This document shows positions 18,372-29,290 of a DNA stretch of 64,000 nt, one piece after another; the first letter of the stretch is position 1; each line of letters starts with the position of its first letter. Source of the stretch: Xanthobacter autotrophicus (GTDB lineage Bacteria > Pseudomonadota > Alphaproteobacteria > Rhizobiales > Xanthobacteraceae). Made by a program: the position numbers and the translations under genes. The stretch is from contig NZ_VAUP01000035.1 in assembly GCF_005871085.1 (NCBI RefSeq), positions 124,001-188,000 on the forward strand, in the 5' to 3' direction. The notes below the pieces were generated by a model. That model did not search any database and was not told the origin of the DNA. It saw only the letters and a list, made by a program, of their open reading frames with translations.

Positions 18372-18794
18372 GGTCCTGGCCCGTTCACTCTTCGCTCTGG
18401 AGCCGGCCTGCCACGGGCGCCTACGTCCCGCCGGTGGGTCCGCCTCGTCGTTCGGGGACGGCGCCCGCTCCGCCCTCCCCCGCTGTCGCGGGCAAGGTGG
18501 ATCGCGCGCCAAGTGGCGATTGCGCGGAACGCAGGAAGCGTCGCGCTGGCACCCGCCGGGAGACGGATGCCGGGCCGCAGACATTGCCGCCCAAGGCGCG
18601 CCAAGGCAAGGGCGACTGGCTTATTTTTGCTGTGTGGCGCCGCCCACGCCCCCAGGATCCACCGCAACCCGCACCCACACGGCTGAAGCAGCCGCTGGAG
18701 AGGCCCTGATCCGCCGGGGGCGGCACAAACGAAAACGGCGCCGTCAGGCGCCGGATTCGGGGGCCATGGGCCCGGTTGGTCGATGAAGACCCGC
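18372..18794. other. dnaA-dnaN intergenic region
   Basis: About 420 bases with the dnaA terminator at its dnaA end. No coding frame or RNA gene is evident. The dnaN promoter is expected here; the only AT-rich patch is near 18,621-18,633 (ttatttttgctgt). Confidence 0.4.
18736..18753 (-). terminator. Rho-independent terminator of dnaA
   Basis: On the minus strand, arms CGGCGCC and GGCGCCG (7 bp, 4-base loop) are followed by TTTTCGTTT. It begins about 40 bases after the dnaA stop. Confidence 0.75.
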
Positions 18795-20315
18795 TCAGGC
18801 TTCCAGGGCGAGGCGCTTGAGAACCTCGATTTCCTCGGCCAGCGCCCGGTCGGCGTTGACGAGGCCATCAATCTTGCGCACCGCGTGCAGCACGGTGGTG
18901 TGGTCGCGACCGCCGAAGCGCCGGCCGATTTCCGGCAGCGAGCGCAGCGTGAGGGTCTTGGCCAGATACATGGCGATCTGGCGCGGCTTCACCACGGTGG
19001 CGGTGCGGCGCTGGGACAGGAGGTCCGCGCGCGACACGTTATAGTGCTTGGCCACCACGCGCAGGATGTCGTCCACCCGCACCCGCTTGGGATCGGTGGG
19101 GCGGATGAGGTCCTTGACCGCATTTTCCGCCATCTCCAGCGTCACCGGCTCGCCGGTGAGCTGGTTGAAGGCCAGCAGCTTGTTGAGCGCGCCGTCGAGG
19201 TCGCGCCCGCTCTGGCCGACGCTGCGGGCCAGGAACTCCAGCACCGGCGCCGGCACGGCGAAGCCGGGGTGCTGCTCGGTCAGGGTCTGGTAGCGCGCCT
19301 TGAGGATCTCGAGGCGCAGATCTTCTTCCAGCGCGGCCAGTTCCACCACCAGACCGCCGGCGAGGCGCGAGCGCACCCGCTCGTCGAGATGCTCCAGTTC
19401 GCCGGGCAGACAGTCCGCCGCCACCACCACCTGCCGCCCGCCGTCGAGCAGGGCGTTGAGGGTGTGGCAAAATTCCTGCTGGAGATTGTTGCCCTTCAGG
19501 AACTGCAGGTCGTCGATCACCAGCGTGTCGATGGTGCGCAGGGCATCCTTGAAGGCGATGGCCGAATGGGTCTTCAGGGCGGCGACGAAGCCGTACATGA
19601 AGCGCTCGGCAGTGAGGTACGTGGTGCGCCGGCCGCCCACCGCGCCGGCCCGGGCGATGGCCTGCAACAGGTGCGTCTTGCCGAGGCCGACGGCCGCATG
19701 GAGATAGAGCGGGTTGAACACCGGGGCCGAGCCGGGAGCGCTCTCGGCCACCTGCTTGGCGGCGGCGAAGGCCAGTGAATTGGACTTGCCCACCACGAAG
19801 GTCTCGAAGGTGAGGCGGGCGTCGAGGGGAGAGCCGGAGGCCACGTCCCCCGCCGCCGCATCGGACAGGGCCGACGATGCAGCCCGCGACTCAGCGCCCC
19901 GCGCTTCGGCGCCGCGTCCGTCGGTGGACCGGGCATCGGAGGATCGGGCTTCGGCGGCCCGGCCGGCCTGCGACCGGCTATCGTCGGAGCGCAGGTCGGT
20001 GCGCTCGGACACCACTTCACGCACCGTGGCCGCCTTGAGCGCCACGGGACGGGCAAACGCATTGCGGACGGCAAGGTCCACCCGCCGCTTCGCGCCGCTC
20101 TCTTCCGCCCAGATGTCGGCGATGCGGGGCAGATAATTCTCTTGAATCCACGACTTGAGGAAGCGCGTGGGGACGGAGAGCAGAACCGCGTCGGCGGTCA
20201 GCTTGTCGAGATCCATGCGGGCGAACCAGCTGGTGAACTTCTCTTCGCCGATCTCTTCGCGCAGGCGCTGACGGACGCGCTCCCAAGGGGTCGTCGCGGT
20301 CGTCGCGCATTCCAT
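18795..20315 (-). CDS. dnaA: Chromosomal replication initiator DnaA
   Basis: This 506-residue AAA+ initiator has domain I ([24 protein letters not shown]) and a long linker of Ala/Arg/Ser/Asp repeats (residues ~95-150). The ATPase domain has Walker [12 protein letters not shown], Walker [10 protein letters not shown] and a sensor region. The C-terminal DNA-binding helix-turn-helix reads [24 protein letters not shown]. Start 20315 ([14 protein letters not shown]) has GGAGA at 8 bases; an upstream ATG at 20393 would add 26 residues. The linker is unusual in its near-tandem DAR/EAR/ESR units. Confidence 0.95.
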   Translation of the reverse strand: MECATTATTPWERVRQRLREEIGEEKFTSWFARMDLDKLTADAVLLSVPTRFLKSWIQENYLPRIADIWAEESGAKRRVDLAVRNAFARPVALKAATVREVVSERTDLRSDDSRSQAGRAAEARSSDARSTDGRGAEARGAESRAASSALSDAAAGDVASGSPLDARLTFETFVVGKSNSLAFAAAKQVAESAPGSAPVFNPLYLHAAVGLGKTHLLQAIARAGAVGGRRTTYLTAERFMYGFVAALKTHSAIAFKDALRTIDTLVIDDLQFLKGNNLQQEFCHTLNALLDGGRQVVVAADCLPGELEHLDERVRSRLAGGLVVELAALEEDLRLEILKARYQTLTEQHPGFAVPAPVLEFLARSVGQSGRDLDGALNKLLAFNQLTGEPVTLEMAENAVKDLIRPTDPKRVRVDDILRVVAKHYNVSRADLLSQRRTATVVKPRQIAMYLAKTLTLRSLPEIGRRFGGRDHTTVLHAVRKIDGLVNADRALAEEIEVLKRLALEA

Positions 20316-21404
20316 TCCGGCAGTCTCCGCAAGGGCTGGCTGAAACGCGTTCGATCCGGCGCGACGGGCGTCCGGCGCATGAGGTTTGAGCATGGAGCTC
20401 CGACCGCGTTCAACGCGGTTCCCTGGTTGGTGACGCAAAAGCCGTCCGCGCCCTTTCGGGCTGCGCGCACTTTCGCAAAATGAGAGCGGTGTTTTCAGGT
20501 GCGTCCGTGGGACGCGATCACGGCATCAGCGCAAATTCATGCGCGATCCTTGCCGGGAGAAGGGGGCGAGGCACAGATGAACTCGAGGCCGAGACTCCCG
20601 ACGATCGGAACGCAACGCGAGGCAGCCGGAAGGTGAGCTTGATGTGCCGCTGCATCCGCTGCCGCTTGTGTGCCAGAAGTCATAGCCGCCCCATTTCCGC
20701 CGACGAGACATCGGCGGCCGTTAGAATTAATCAGATTTTTGTTTGTTCTAAAACACGCTGAGAACTGGGACCAGACAATCACTCTCAGCATAGCTCGACG
20801 GAACGAAGGCTACACGCATTCACGGGACAGCAACCAAAGGGAGGGCGGTGAAAGAATACAGACACAGCTATCCCTCCTCATGCACGAAGAGCCGTGAAAA
20901 CTTCATTCTGTCGGTGAACCCCAGTGTCGCTCCCGGAGTGAGATTGAACATACACAGCCGCTTTGGGGGGTGCAACGCCTTTCCCCTGCCCCATGGGATA
21001 ACGGGTACAAGCCAGGCCGCCGCCGAGCCGCACCGCCGCTCGATATCAGCCGGCAAACCTCTGTCGCGACAGTGAGATTCCGGGCGGCGGCAGTGGCCGA
21101 CGGACGCGAAATATCGCCGCGCGGCGCGGTGTTTTCCTACCCCTGAAATGGGTCCGCTTTGGCGTCTTCCGGCCTTTAGCCGTTAAGCCTTTCACGCGGA
21201 TGTTGTTTTTCTGATCGGTCCGCGGCGGGGCCGACGCGCCCTCCACAGCCGGGCGGAAAGCAGGACTTGACGGTTGCCGAGAATCGGGATCACCACCGCC
21301 GGGAGATGAAGAACCCGGTACCTGCCACCTCTGGACTGCACCAAGCAAAAAGGCCCGGCTAAGCCGGGCCTTTACAGTAAGACAGCAATCTTGATTGATC
21401 TAAA
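20316..21404. other. dnaA-rpsT intergenic region, 1.1 kb
   Basis: No credible gene is seen in this stretch, which is more AT-rich than its surroundings at ~20,720-20,960. It must contain the dnaA promoter and the rpsT terminator. It is a logical place for oriC, but I found no clear cluster of TTATCCACA boxes; the nearest are weak (GTTATCCCA at 20,995-21,003 on the minus strand). Confidence 0.4.
21347..21371 (-). terminator. Rho-independent terminator of rpsT
   Basis: On the minus strand, AGGCCCGGC pairs with GCCGGGCCT around a short loop, followed by TTTTT. It lies 34 bases after the rpsT stop. Confidence 0.85.
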
Positions 21405-21671
21405 TCAAGCGCTGAGCTTCTTCACGCGGGCGGCAAGGCGCGAGACCTTGCGGGACGCGGTGTTCTTGTGCAGCACGCCCTTGGTGACGGCGCGCATGAT
21501 CTCAGGCTCCGCCGCCTGGAACGCCGCCGTGGCGGCGGTGGCATCACCGGCCGTGAGCGCGTCCTCGAGCTTGCGCAGGTAGGTGCGCACGCGGGAGCGG
21601 CGAGACCGGTTCACTTCGGTGCGGCGCTCGATCTTGCGCACCGCTTTCTTGGCGGAAGGCGTATTGGCCAT
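21405..21671 (-). CDS. rpsT: 30S ribosomal protein S20
   Basis: The 88-residue basic protein begins [39 protein letters not shown] and ends with [15 protein letters not shown], matching S20, which binds 16S rRNA near helix 44 and the 5' domain. Length is typical. It lies upstream of dnaA on the same strand, a common alphaproteobacterial neighbourhood, and has its own strong terminator. Confidence 0.96.
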   Translation of the reverse strand: MANTPSAKKAVRKIERRTEVNRSRRSRVRTYLRKLEDALTAGDATAATAAFQAAEPEIMRAVTKGVLHKNTASRKVSRLAARVKKLSA

Positions 21672-21983
21672 CGGCCGTCCTTGCTGGTTCGCGCCCGGCT
21701 TTGCGGCCCGTATGGCCCCTCCGCGTCGCGCATGAATGGGTGAAAAGCCGGCGGCAAGACCGCCAGCGAAGTGCCGGGCTTATAGTGTCGCAGCGCGGCC
21801 GCGTCAACTCTTCAGTGCGCGCGGGCTCACCCGAGGGCGGCATCGCGGCGCCTTTACGGAGGGGTCCCGCATCGCGTATGTGCTCGACGCACTCTATATA
21901 GGAGCGGTGCGGGACCGTGGAAGCGGGCTCGCACATCCACCACGACAGGGGACCGGCGGGATGCCGGCGAGCGGGGGTTCGGC

Positions 21984-22970
21984 ATGAGCGATGTGACGGT
22001 GACCGATCGTCCTGTGAACGACAGCCTTGTGACCGTGTTCGGCGGCTCCGGCTTCCTCGGGCGGCACGTGGTGCGGGCGCTCGCCATGCGCGGCTATCGC
22101 GTGCGCGTGGCTGTGCGGCGGCCGGAGCTGGCAGGCTTCCTCCAGCCCCTCGGCTTCGTCGGCCAGATCCAGGTCAGCCAGGCCAACGTGCGCTATCCCG
22201 AGAGTGTCGCCCGCGCGGTGGACGGTGCCGAGGCGGTGGTGAACCTCGTGGGCGTGCTGGCCCAGTCCGGCCGCCAGAGCTTCGATGCGGTCCATGCCTT
22301 CGGCGCCCAGGCCATCGCCCAGGCTGCGGCCCGGGAAGATGCGCCGCTGGTGCATGTCTCCGCCATCGGCGCTGATGCCAATTCCCCCTCCGGCTATGGC
22401 CGCAGCAAGGCCGAAGGCGAAGCCGCCGTGCGCGCCGCCGTGCCGGACGCCATCATCCTGCGGCCATCCCTGGTGTTCGGCCAGGAAGACGAATTCTTCA
22501 ACCGCTTCGCCGCCATGTCGCGCCTCTCTCCGGTGCTGCCGCTGATCGGCGGCGGGGTGACGCGCTTCCAGCCGGTGTTCGTGGGCGACGTGGCTGCGGC
22601 CGTGCTCAGCGCGGTGGACGGCAAGGCCAAGGCCGCCACCACCTACGAACTGGGCGGACCGCAGGTGCGCACCTTCCGCGAACTCATGGAACTGATGCTG
22701 CGCGAGATCGGCCACAAGCGCCTGCTGGTGGATCTGCCGTTCGGCCTCGCCAACCTCGCCGCCCGCCTCACCCAGTGGGCGCCGGGCGCGCCGCTCACCA
22801 CCGACCAGGTGGCCATGTTGCGCGCGGACAATGTGGTTTCCGACGCCGCCAAGGCCGAGGGCCGCACCTTCGCCGGCCTCGACATCACCCCCACCGCGCT
22901 TGCAACCGTGCTGCCCACCTATCTCTGGCGCTTCCGCAAGGCCGGCCAGTTCACCCAAGTGGAGACGTGA
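21984..22970 (+). CDS. NDUFA9-like atypical SDR (NAD-binding) protein
   Basis: This 328-residue protein has an NAD(P)-binding Rossmann start, VTVFGGSGFLGRHVVRALAMRGYRVRVAVRRPE (residues ~12-45). It continues VVNLVGVLAQSG, HVSAIGADANSPSGYGRSKAEGEAAVR and PDAIILRPSLVFGQEDEFFNRFA, matching the atypical SDR group related to the complex I subunit NDUFA9. Alphaproteobacterial members are probably accessory to respiratory complex I or quinone metabolism, but the catalytic role is unproven. It stands alone 57 bases before trpF. Confidence 0.8.
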   Translation: MSDVTVTDRPVNDSLVTVFGGSGFLGRHVVRALAMRGYRVRVAVRRPELAGFLQPLGFVGQIQVSQANVRYPESVARAVDGAEAVVNLVGVLAQSGRQSFDAVHAFGAQAIAQAAAREDAPLVHVSAIGADANSPSGYGRSKAEGEAAVRAAVPDAIILRPSLVFGQEDEFFNRFAAMSRLSPVLPLIGGGVTRFQPVFVGDVAAAVLSAVDGKAKAATTYELGGPQVRTFRELMELMLREIGHKRLLVDLPFGLANLAARLTQWAPGAPLTTDQVAMLRADNVVSDAAKAEGRTFAGLDITPTALATVLPTYLWRFRKAGQFTQVET

Positions 22971-23027
22971 TCCCCATGCGCCGGGGCCGGGATCTGAGCC
23001 CAAAACGGCGCGCGCAAGGTTGAGACG

Positions 23028-23833
23028 ATGAGCGACGCAGCAAACCGCGACGCACCAAACCGCGCCCCAAGGAGCCACGACGGGCGGCACCTCGACGTGA
23101 AGATCTGCGGCATCAAGACCGCGGACGCCCTCGACGCGGCGCTGGATGCGGGCGCCGACCTGGTGGGCTTCGTCCATTTCGCCAAAAGCCCGCGCCACCT
23201 TTCCCTCACCGACGCCCCTCGCCTCGTGGCGCGGGTGGAAGGGCGGGCGCGCAAGGTGGCGCTGCTGGTGGACCCCGACGACGCCCTTTTGGCGCAGGTG
23301 GTGGCCGCCTTCGCCCCCGATCTCCTCCAGTTGCACGGCCACGAGAGCCCGGAGCGCGTCGCCGCCATCCGCGCCACCTTCGGCCTTCCGGTCATGAAGG
23401 CGCTGCCGGTGGGCCGGCGCGAGGACCTCGCGCCCCTGCCGGATTTCGCCGCCGTGGCCGACCTGATCCTGTTCGACGCCAAGCCCGATCCCGGCGCCCT
23501 ATTGCCCGGCGGCAACGGCCGTCCGTTCGACTGGCGGCTCGTCGCCGGCCTTGACGCCGCCCGTCCGCTCATGCTTTCCGGTGGCCTCACTGTCGACAAT
23601 GTGTCGCAGGCCCTTTCCGAGGTCCGGATGGACGGGGTGGACGTATCGTCTGGCGTGGAAGATGCCCCCGGCGTGAAGTCACCGGACAAGATCCGCGCCT
23701 TCGTCGCGGCGGTCCGGCGCACCGAGGCCCGCCTCCCGGAAGCCCGCCTGCCCGACCATCCGGCCGAAGCTGAACCGACCCGCGCGAAAACGGCGCTGGG
23801 GCCTGAAGATCTCTCATCGAAAGTGCGTGCGTC

Positions 23834-23837
<4 letters not shown>
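23028..23837 (+). CDS. trpF: Phosphoribosylanthranilate isomerase
   Basis: This (beta/alpha)8 barrel enzyme of tryptophan synthesis converts phosphoribosylanthranilate to CdRP. Seen: DVKICGI (residues ~23-29, catalytic Cys), [58 protein letters not shown] and [19 protein letters not shown]. At 269 residues it is longer than the usual ~205-225: there are ~20 extra residues at the start and a ~40-residue Ala/Arg/Pro tail after the barrel. Its stop overlaps the GTG start of trpB. Confidence 0.93.
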
Positions 23838-25051
<1,214 letters not shown>

Positions 25052-25053
25052 CC

Positions 25054-25407
25054 ATGAAGTCGTTCTCCACCGTTCTCGCCTTGAGTGTGGCCGTCGGCAT
25101 TGGTGCCGGTGTTGCGGGCTTTGCCGCGCCGGCAGCGGCGCAGACCGCCGCCCTCCAGTTGACCACCGGCAAGGTGGTCACCGATCCGGCGGGCGCCTTC
25201 ATCTCGGTCTCGGTGAAGAACGGCACAACGGCGCCGATCTCGGAGACTTACGTCGCCTGCGAGTTCTTCGCCGGCAACCGCGCGCTGGGCAAGTCGTCCA
25301 CCACCTTGTTCTCCATCGTACCCGGGGTGACGGGGAGTGATCAGGTGCGCCTGCTCGGCGGCACGTCGGCGAACCGCGCCACCTGCGCCATCACCGGCCA
25401 CAAATAA
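25054..25407 (+). CDS. Small secreted hypothetical protein inside the trp cluster
   Basis: This 117-residue protein has a clear signal peptide (ALSVAVGIGAGVAGFAAPAAAQ, cleavage near residue 30). The mature ~87-residue domain is beta-rich: GKVVTDPAGAFISVSVKNGTTAPISETYVACEFFAGNRALGKSSTTLFSIVPGVTG. That pattern (VSVKNGT, then YVACEFF) resembles small immunoglobulin-like FxLYD or DUF-type periplasmic domains. Two cysteines remain after cleavage and could form a disulfide. The ATG lies 2 bases after the trpB stop, so it is co-translated with it. Its link to tryptophan synthesis is unexplained. Confidence 0.7.
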   Translation: MKSFSTVLALSVAVGIGAGVAGFAAPAAAQTAALQLTTGKVVTDPAGAFISVSVKNGTTAPISETYVACEFFAGNRALGKSSTTLFSIVPGVTGSDQVRLLGGTSANRATCAITGHK

Positions 25408-25573
25408 GGCCATCGGCCTCGGTCGTTGACCGATGCCAAGTGGGTACGCTCAAGTCCCGCGCCGGCTTGGCCCGTGTCCCAAGAGCCAAGCTCACGGGCC
25501 ACAGGTTTAAGGCGCGCAGTCCCTCAGGACCTTTGTCCCGCGCCCTCGTCCGTTCTTTTATCCAGGCAGGCCC

Positions 25574-26413
25574 ATGACCACCCAGGTGACCACGCGCATC
25601 TCCACCCGTTTCGCCGCGCTGAAAGAGGAAGGCCGCCCCGGCCTCGTCACCTTCGTTACGGCGGGCGACCCGGACGGGGAGACTTCCCTCGCCATCCTCA
25701 AGGCGCTGCCCGGGGCCGGTGCGGACGTGATCGAGCTGGGCATTCCCTTCACCGATCCCATGGCCGACGGCCCGGCCATCCAGGCAGCGGGCCTGCGCGC
25801 CCTCAAGGCCGGCCAGACCCTGGCCAAGACCATCGAGATGGTCCGCGTCTTCCGCACCGAGGACACCACCACCCCGGTGGTGCTCATGGGCTATTTCAAT
25901 CCCATCTACGTCTATGGCGTGGACCGCTTCCTCACCGACGCCAGGGCGGCGGGCGTGGACGGCCTCATCGTGGTGGACCTGCCGCCGGAAGAGGACGATG
26001 AACTCTGCCTGCCGGCGCTCAACGCCGGGCTCGACTTCATCCGCCTCGCCACCCCCACCACCGACGACAAGCGCCTGCCGACCGTGCTCGAGCACACGGC
26101 GGGCTTCGTCTATTACGTCTCCATCACCGGCATCACCGGCTCGGCGACGCCGGACGCGGACCTGGTGGCCGCCGCCGTCGCCCGCATCAAGTCCCACACC
26201 GACCTGCCGGTGGCGGTAGGCTTCGGTGTGCGGACGCCGGAGCAGGCCAAGGCCATCGCCGCCGGTGCCGACGCGGTGGTGGTGGGTTCCGCCCTGGTGG
26301 AGGTGGTCCGCCGCACCCTCGATGCCGAGGGCCACGCCACCGCCAATACCCTGCCGGGGGTGGAAGCCCTGGTGAGCGAACTGGCCGAAGCGGTGCGTTC
26401 CATCAAGCGCTGA
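25574..26413 (+). CDS. trpA: Tryptophan synthase alpha chain
   Basis: This 279-residue (beta/alpha)8 enzyme cleaves indole-3-glycerol phosphate and channels indole to TrpB. Catalytic acids are at Glu54 ([11 protein letters not shown]) and Asp65 (MADGP). Also seen: the VLMGYFNPI loop, [11 protein letters not shown], and the phosphate-binding end [13 protein letters not shown] and VVVGSALV. The 166-base gap from the preceding gene suggests some independent expression. Confidence 0.96.
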   Translation: MTTQVTTRISTRFAALKEEGRPGLVTFVTAGDPDGETSLAILKALPGAGADVIELGIPFTDPMADGPAIQAAGLRALKAGQTLAKTIEMVRVFRTEDTTTPVVLMGYFNPIYVYGVDRFLTDARAAGVDGLIVVDLPPEEDDELCLPALNAGLDFIRLATPTTDDKRLPTVLEHTAGFVYYVSITGITGSATPDADLVAAAVARIKSHTDLPVAVGFGVRTPEQAKAIAAGADAVVVGSALVEVVRRTLDAEGHATANTLPGVEALVSELAEAVRSIKR

Positions 26414-26576
26414 AGCGCCTGCGCCACCGAAGCCGGGCGATGGAGGCACCTGAGTGGACGAATGTGCGGCCCGGCTTCGTCCTGCCGCACTTTCGCCGCG
26501 TCGCGCTTGCCATTACATGGAAGCATATTGGTGTGCGCCGCAGCGCGGCTGTCCGCCCGCCTTCCGGAGATCGCCC

Positions 26577-27470
26577 GTGAACTGGATTTCCAACGTCGTC
26601 CGCCCGAAGATCCGCGATTTCCTGGCGCGCCGCGAGGTCCCCGAGAACCTCTGGGTGAAGTGCCCCGAAACCGGGCAGATGGTGTTCCACAAGGACCTGG
26701 AGGCCAACCTCTACGTCATCCCCGCATCCGGCTACCATATGCGCATGGATGCGGTGAAGCGGCTGAAAGCCACCTTCGACGACGGCGCCTACGAAGAAGT
26801 GGCGCTGCCGGAGGTGGCCACCGACCCGCTGAAATTCCGCGACGAGCGCCGCTACATCGACCGCCTGAAGGATGCCCGCACCAAGACCGGCTACCAGGAT
26901 GCGGTGAAGGTGGCGACCGGCATGCTCACCGAGCTGCCCGTAACCATCGCCGTGCAGGATTTCGGCTTCATGGGCGGCTCGCTGGGCATGGCCGCCGGCG
27001 AGGCTGTGGTGAAGGGGCTCCAGACCGCCGCAGAGAAGGGCACGCCCTTCATCATGTTCGCGGCCTCGGGTGGCGCGCGCATGCAGGAGGGCATTCTGTC
27101 CCTCATGCAGATGCCGCGCACCACCGCCGCCATCCAGGAACTGCGCGAGACCAAGAAGCCCTACATCGTCGTGCTCACCAACCCCACCACGGGCGGGGTC
27201 ACAGCCTCCTACGCCATGCTGGGCGACATCCAGATCGCCGAGCCCGGCGCCCTCATCGGCTTCGCCGGCCCCCGCGTGATCGAGCAGACCATCCGCGAGA
27301 AGCTGCCCGACGGCTTCCAGCGCGCCGAATACCTGCACGAGCACGGCATGCTCGACATGGTGGTGCATCGCCACCAGATGCGAGACACGCTGGGGCGCCT
27401 GTGCCGCATGCTCATGAAGGCGCCGGCCCTGCCGCCCAAGGGTCGCCTGCCCCGCCCCGAAGCGGCCTGA
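26577..27470 (+). CDS. accD: Acetyl-CoA carboxylase carboxyltransferase subunit beta
   Basis: This 297-residue carboxyltransferase subunit transfers CO2 from biotin to acetyl-CoA together with AccA. Crotonase-fold motifs: [35 protein letters not shown], and [18 protein letters not shown] with [13 protein letters not shown]. The GTG start ([12 protein letters not shown]) has GGAGA 7 bases upstream. Oddity: the N-terminal zinc ribbon, normally four cysteines, keeps only Cys29 in [11 protein letters not shown]. This loss appears typical of the lineage from memory of rhizobial AccD proteins. Confidence 0.95.
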   Translation: MNWISNVVRPKIRDFLARREVPENLWVKCPETGQMVFHKDLEANLYVIPASGYHMRMDAVKRLKATFDDGAYEEVALPEVATDPLKFRDERRYIDRLKDARTKTGYQDAVKVATGMLTELPVTIAVQDFGFMGGSLGMAAGEAVVKGLQTAAEKGTPFIMFAASGGARMQEGILSLMQMPRTTAAIQELRETKKPYIVVLTNPTTGGVTASYAMLGDIQIAEPGALIGFAGPRVIEQTIREKLPDGFQRAEYLHEHGMLDMVVHRHQMRDTLGRLCRMLMKAPALPPKGRLPRPEAA

Positions 27471-27521
27471 CGAGGACGCCCCAGCGGGCGCCGGCATCTT
27501 AATTGCCGCGCCCGCGCGAGA

Positions 27522-28871
27522 ATGACCATGGCCCTGCCCCGCCCCTTACCCTTTCCCCCGCCCGCCCGCGCCACCGACGAGATCCTTACTCGCCTCGCCG
27601 CGCTCCATCCCAAGAAGATCGACCTGTCCCTGGCGCGGATGGGCCGGCTGCTGGATGCCCTCGGCAATCCGGAACGGCGTCTGCCGCCCACGATCCATGT
27701 GGCCGGGACCAACGGCAAGGGCTCCACCATCGCCTTCATGCGTGCCATGCTGGAGGCGGCGGGCCAGCGGGTGCACGTCTACACCTCGCCCCATCTGGTG
27801 CGCTTCAACGAGCGCATCCGCCTCGGCGCGCCGGGGGGCGGCGTGCTGGTGTCCGACGAGGCCCTCGCCGAGGCCCTCGACCGGACCGAGACGGCCAATG
27901 CCGGCCAGCCCATCACCCTGTTCGAGATCACCACGGCGGCGGCCTTCCTGTTGTTCGCCGAGCATCCGGCCGACGTGCTGCTGCTGGAGGTGGGCCTCGG
28001 CGGCCGGCTCGACGCCACCAATCTGGTGGCCGAGCCGCTGGCGAGCGTGATCACCCCCGTCTCCATCGACCATGTGGATTTCCTCGGCACCTCGGTGGAG
28101 GCCATTGCCGGCGAGAAGGCGGGCATCATCAAGCCGCGCCGCCCGGTGGTGGTGGGCTCGCAGGTGCCGGAGGCGCTCGCCGTCATCGAGCGGGCGGCGG
28201 CGAAGAAGCTCGCGCCCTTGTTCGTGCGCGGCCAGCAATGGAACGTCAGCGAGGAAGCGGGCCGCCTCGTCTATGCCGACGAGGACGGGCTGCTCGATTT
28301 GCCGCGCCCGCGCCTCGTGGGGCCGCACCAGATCGACAATGCGGGCCTTGCGGTGGCGACGCTCAGGGCAGTGAAGCTGCCGGCGGCGCACGAGGCCGGC
28401 ATCCTCCAGGCCGACTGGCCGGCGCGGCTCCAGCGCCTGCCCTCGGGACCGCTGGTGGCGCGGGCGCCGGCGGGCGTGGAGGTGTGGCTCGACGGCGGGC
28501 ACAATGCCGCCGGTGGGGCCGCCCTCGCCCACGCTTTGTGCGAGCTGGAGGAGCGCTATTCGCGCCCGCTCGTGCTCATCCTCGGCATGCTGGGCACCAA
28601 GGATGTCACCGGCTTCCTCGCCCCCTTTGCCGGGCTGGTGCGGGAGGCCATCGCCGTGCCGGTGCCCGGCGAGCATGCCGGCCTCAAGCCCGAGGACGTG
28701 GCGGCCGCCGCCATGGGCCTCGGCATGTCGGCGCGGGTCGCCCGCGACGTGGGCAGCGCCCTCGACAGCATCACCCGCACCTCGCAGGTGCCGCCGCCCC
28801 GGGTGCTGATCTCCGGCTCCCTCTATCTCGCCGGGGCAGTGCTTGCCGCCAACGGCGCCGAGCCGGCCTGA
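27522..28871 (+). CDS. folC: Bifunctional folylpolyglutamate/dihydrofolate synthase
   Basis: This 449-residue Mur-ligase-fold enzyme adds glutamate to dihydropteroate and tetrahydrofolate. Seen: P-loop GTNGKGST (residues ~62-69), YTSPHLVRFNERIRL, FEITTAAAFLLF, LLEVGLGGRLDATN, and SIDHVDFLGTSVEAIAGEKAGIIK with the carbamylated-lysine type loop. The C-terminal domain follows (VWLDGGHNAAGG). The accD-folC order is common in Alphaproteobacteria. It is the last chromosomal gene before the island. Confidence 0.95.
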   Translation: MTMALPRPLPFPPPARATDEILTRLAALHPKKIDLSLARMGRLLDALGNPERRLPPTIHVAGTNGKGSTIAFMRAMLEAAGQRVHVYTSPHLVRFNERIRLGAPGGGVLVSDEALAEALDRTETANAGQPITLFEITTAAAFLLFAEHPADVLLLEVGLGGRLDATNLVAEPLASVITPVSIDHVDFLGTSVEAIAGEKAGIIKPRRPVVVGSQVPEALAVIERAAAKKLAPLFVRGQQWNVSEEAGRLVYADEDGLLDLPRPRLVGPHQIDNAGLAVATLRAVKLPAAHEAGILQADWPARLQRLPSGPLVARAPAGVEVWLDGGHNAAGGAALAHALCELEERYSRPLVLILGMLGTKDVTGFLAPFAGLVREAIAVPVPGEHAGLKPEDVAAAAMGLGMSARVARDVGSALDSITRTSQVPPPRVLISGSLYLAGAVLAANGAEPA

Positions 28872-28888
28872 CCGTCCCGCCTGAAACG

Positions 28889-28915
28889 GCCTTCGTCTCA
28901 CGCGAAGACGAAGGC
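28889..28915 (+). terminator. Hairpin after folC
   Basis: Perfect 10-bp arms GCCTTCGTCT and AGACGAAGGC with a 7-base loop lie 18 bases after the folC stop. It lacks a T-tract, so termination is possible but not certain. Confidence 0.5.
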
Positions 28916-29118
28916 GAAACCTGCTGGTGCCCCTTTCCGCCCTGCCCACCGCGTGCAGGCGGAAGCACGCGGGCGGGCGGCGGCGCGCGACCGAGAATGG
29001 TGCGCTCTGGCGGACCGATTTCGAACCCGCAGGGTTCGCAAGGCCGAATGGCCGCCGCCGACGTTTCGGCGCCCCCTCTGGAGCGAAGCGGCCGAAGGCC
29101 GCGCAGCGTGAAGAGAAG
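28916..29118. other. Non-coding chromosome left of the island
   Basis: About 200 GC-rich bases between folC and the attachment site. No gene was seen. Confidence 0.4.
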
Positions 29119-29136
29119 AAAATGGTGCGGGCGGTC
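29119..29136. repeat. Left attachment site (copy of the tRNA-Leu 3' end)
   Basis: AAAATGGTGCGGGCGGTC is identical to the 3' terminal bases of tRNA-Leu(CAA) plus adjoining As at 44,866. It is the displaced tRNA tail produced by site-specific integration. Confidence 0.85.
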
Positions 29137-29207
29137 TGCATCACATTGTAATATCAGCGTAAATCGCCATCTCTCAGGCGAAATCTATCCTGTTGACTCA
29201 GGATCTC

Positions 29208-29222
29208 GTTCTTGTTTCGTTC
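29208..29222 (+). promoter_or_regulatory. LexA (SOS) box upstream of the integrase
   Basis: GTTCTTGTTTCGTTC is an exact GTTC-N7-GTTC alphaproteobacterial LexA operator, 69 bases before the integrase ATG. It matches the box at 323 in 14 of 15 bases. It implies derepression of excision after DNA damage. Confidence 0.7.
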
Positions 29223-29265
29223 GCAATCATCCGCTATCGTCCGTGATCAACTCATCGCGGCTCAA

Positions 29266-29290
29266 AAGGTGGATTGGCGGGTGGATTGAA
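29266..29290 (+). repeat. Integrase arm-type direct repeats
   Basis: Tandem GGTGGATTG motifs (AAGGTGGATTGGC then GGGTGGATTGAAAT) lie just before the integrase ATG. A matching pair, AAGGTGGACACGG then GGGTGGATTGAAAT, lies at about 44,795-44,820, near the right end. They are probable integrase arm-binding sites. Confidence 0.55.

Noticed and set aside
20316-21404. oriC between dnaA and rpsT.
   Set aside because: The location and AT content fit, but I found no cluster of recognisable DnaA boxes or an AT-rich 13-mer series. A GC-skew plot and a DnaA-box search of the full genome would be decisive.
25408-25573. A trp attenuator or T-box/tryptophan riboswitch before trpA.
   Set aside because: No run of Trp codons or alternative hairpin pair was found in the gap.
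29119-29136. A partial second tRNA gene at the left end of the island.
   Set aside because: Only the 18 terminal bases match tRNA-Leu; no acceptor partner, D-arm or anticodon arm exists, so it is the attachment-site copy.
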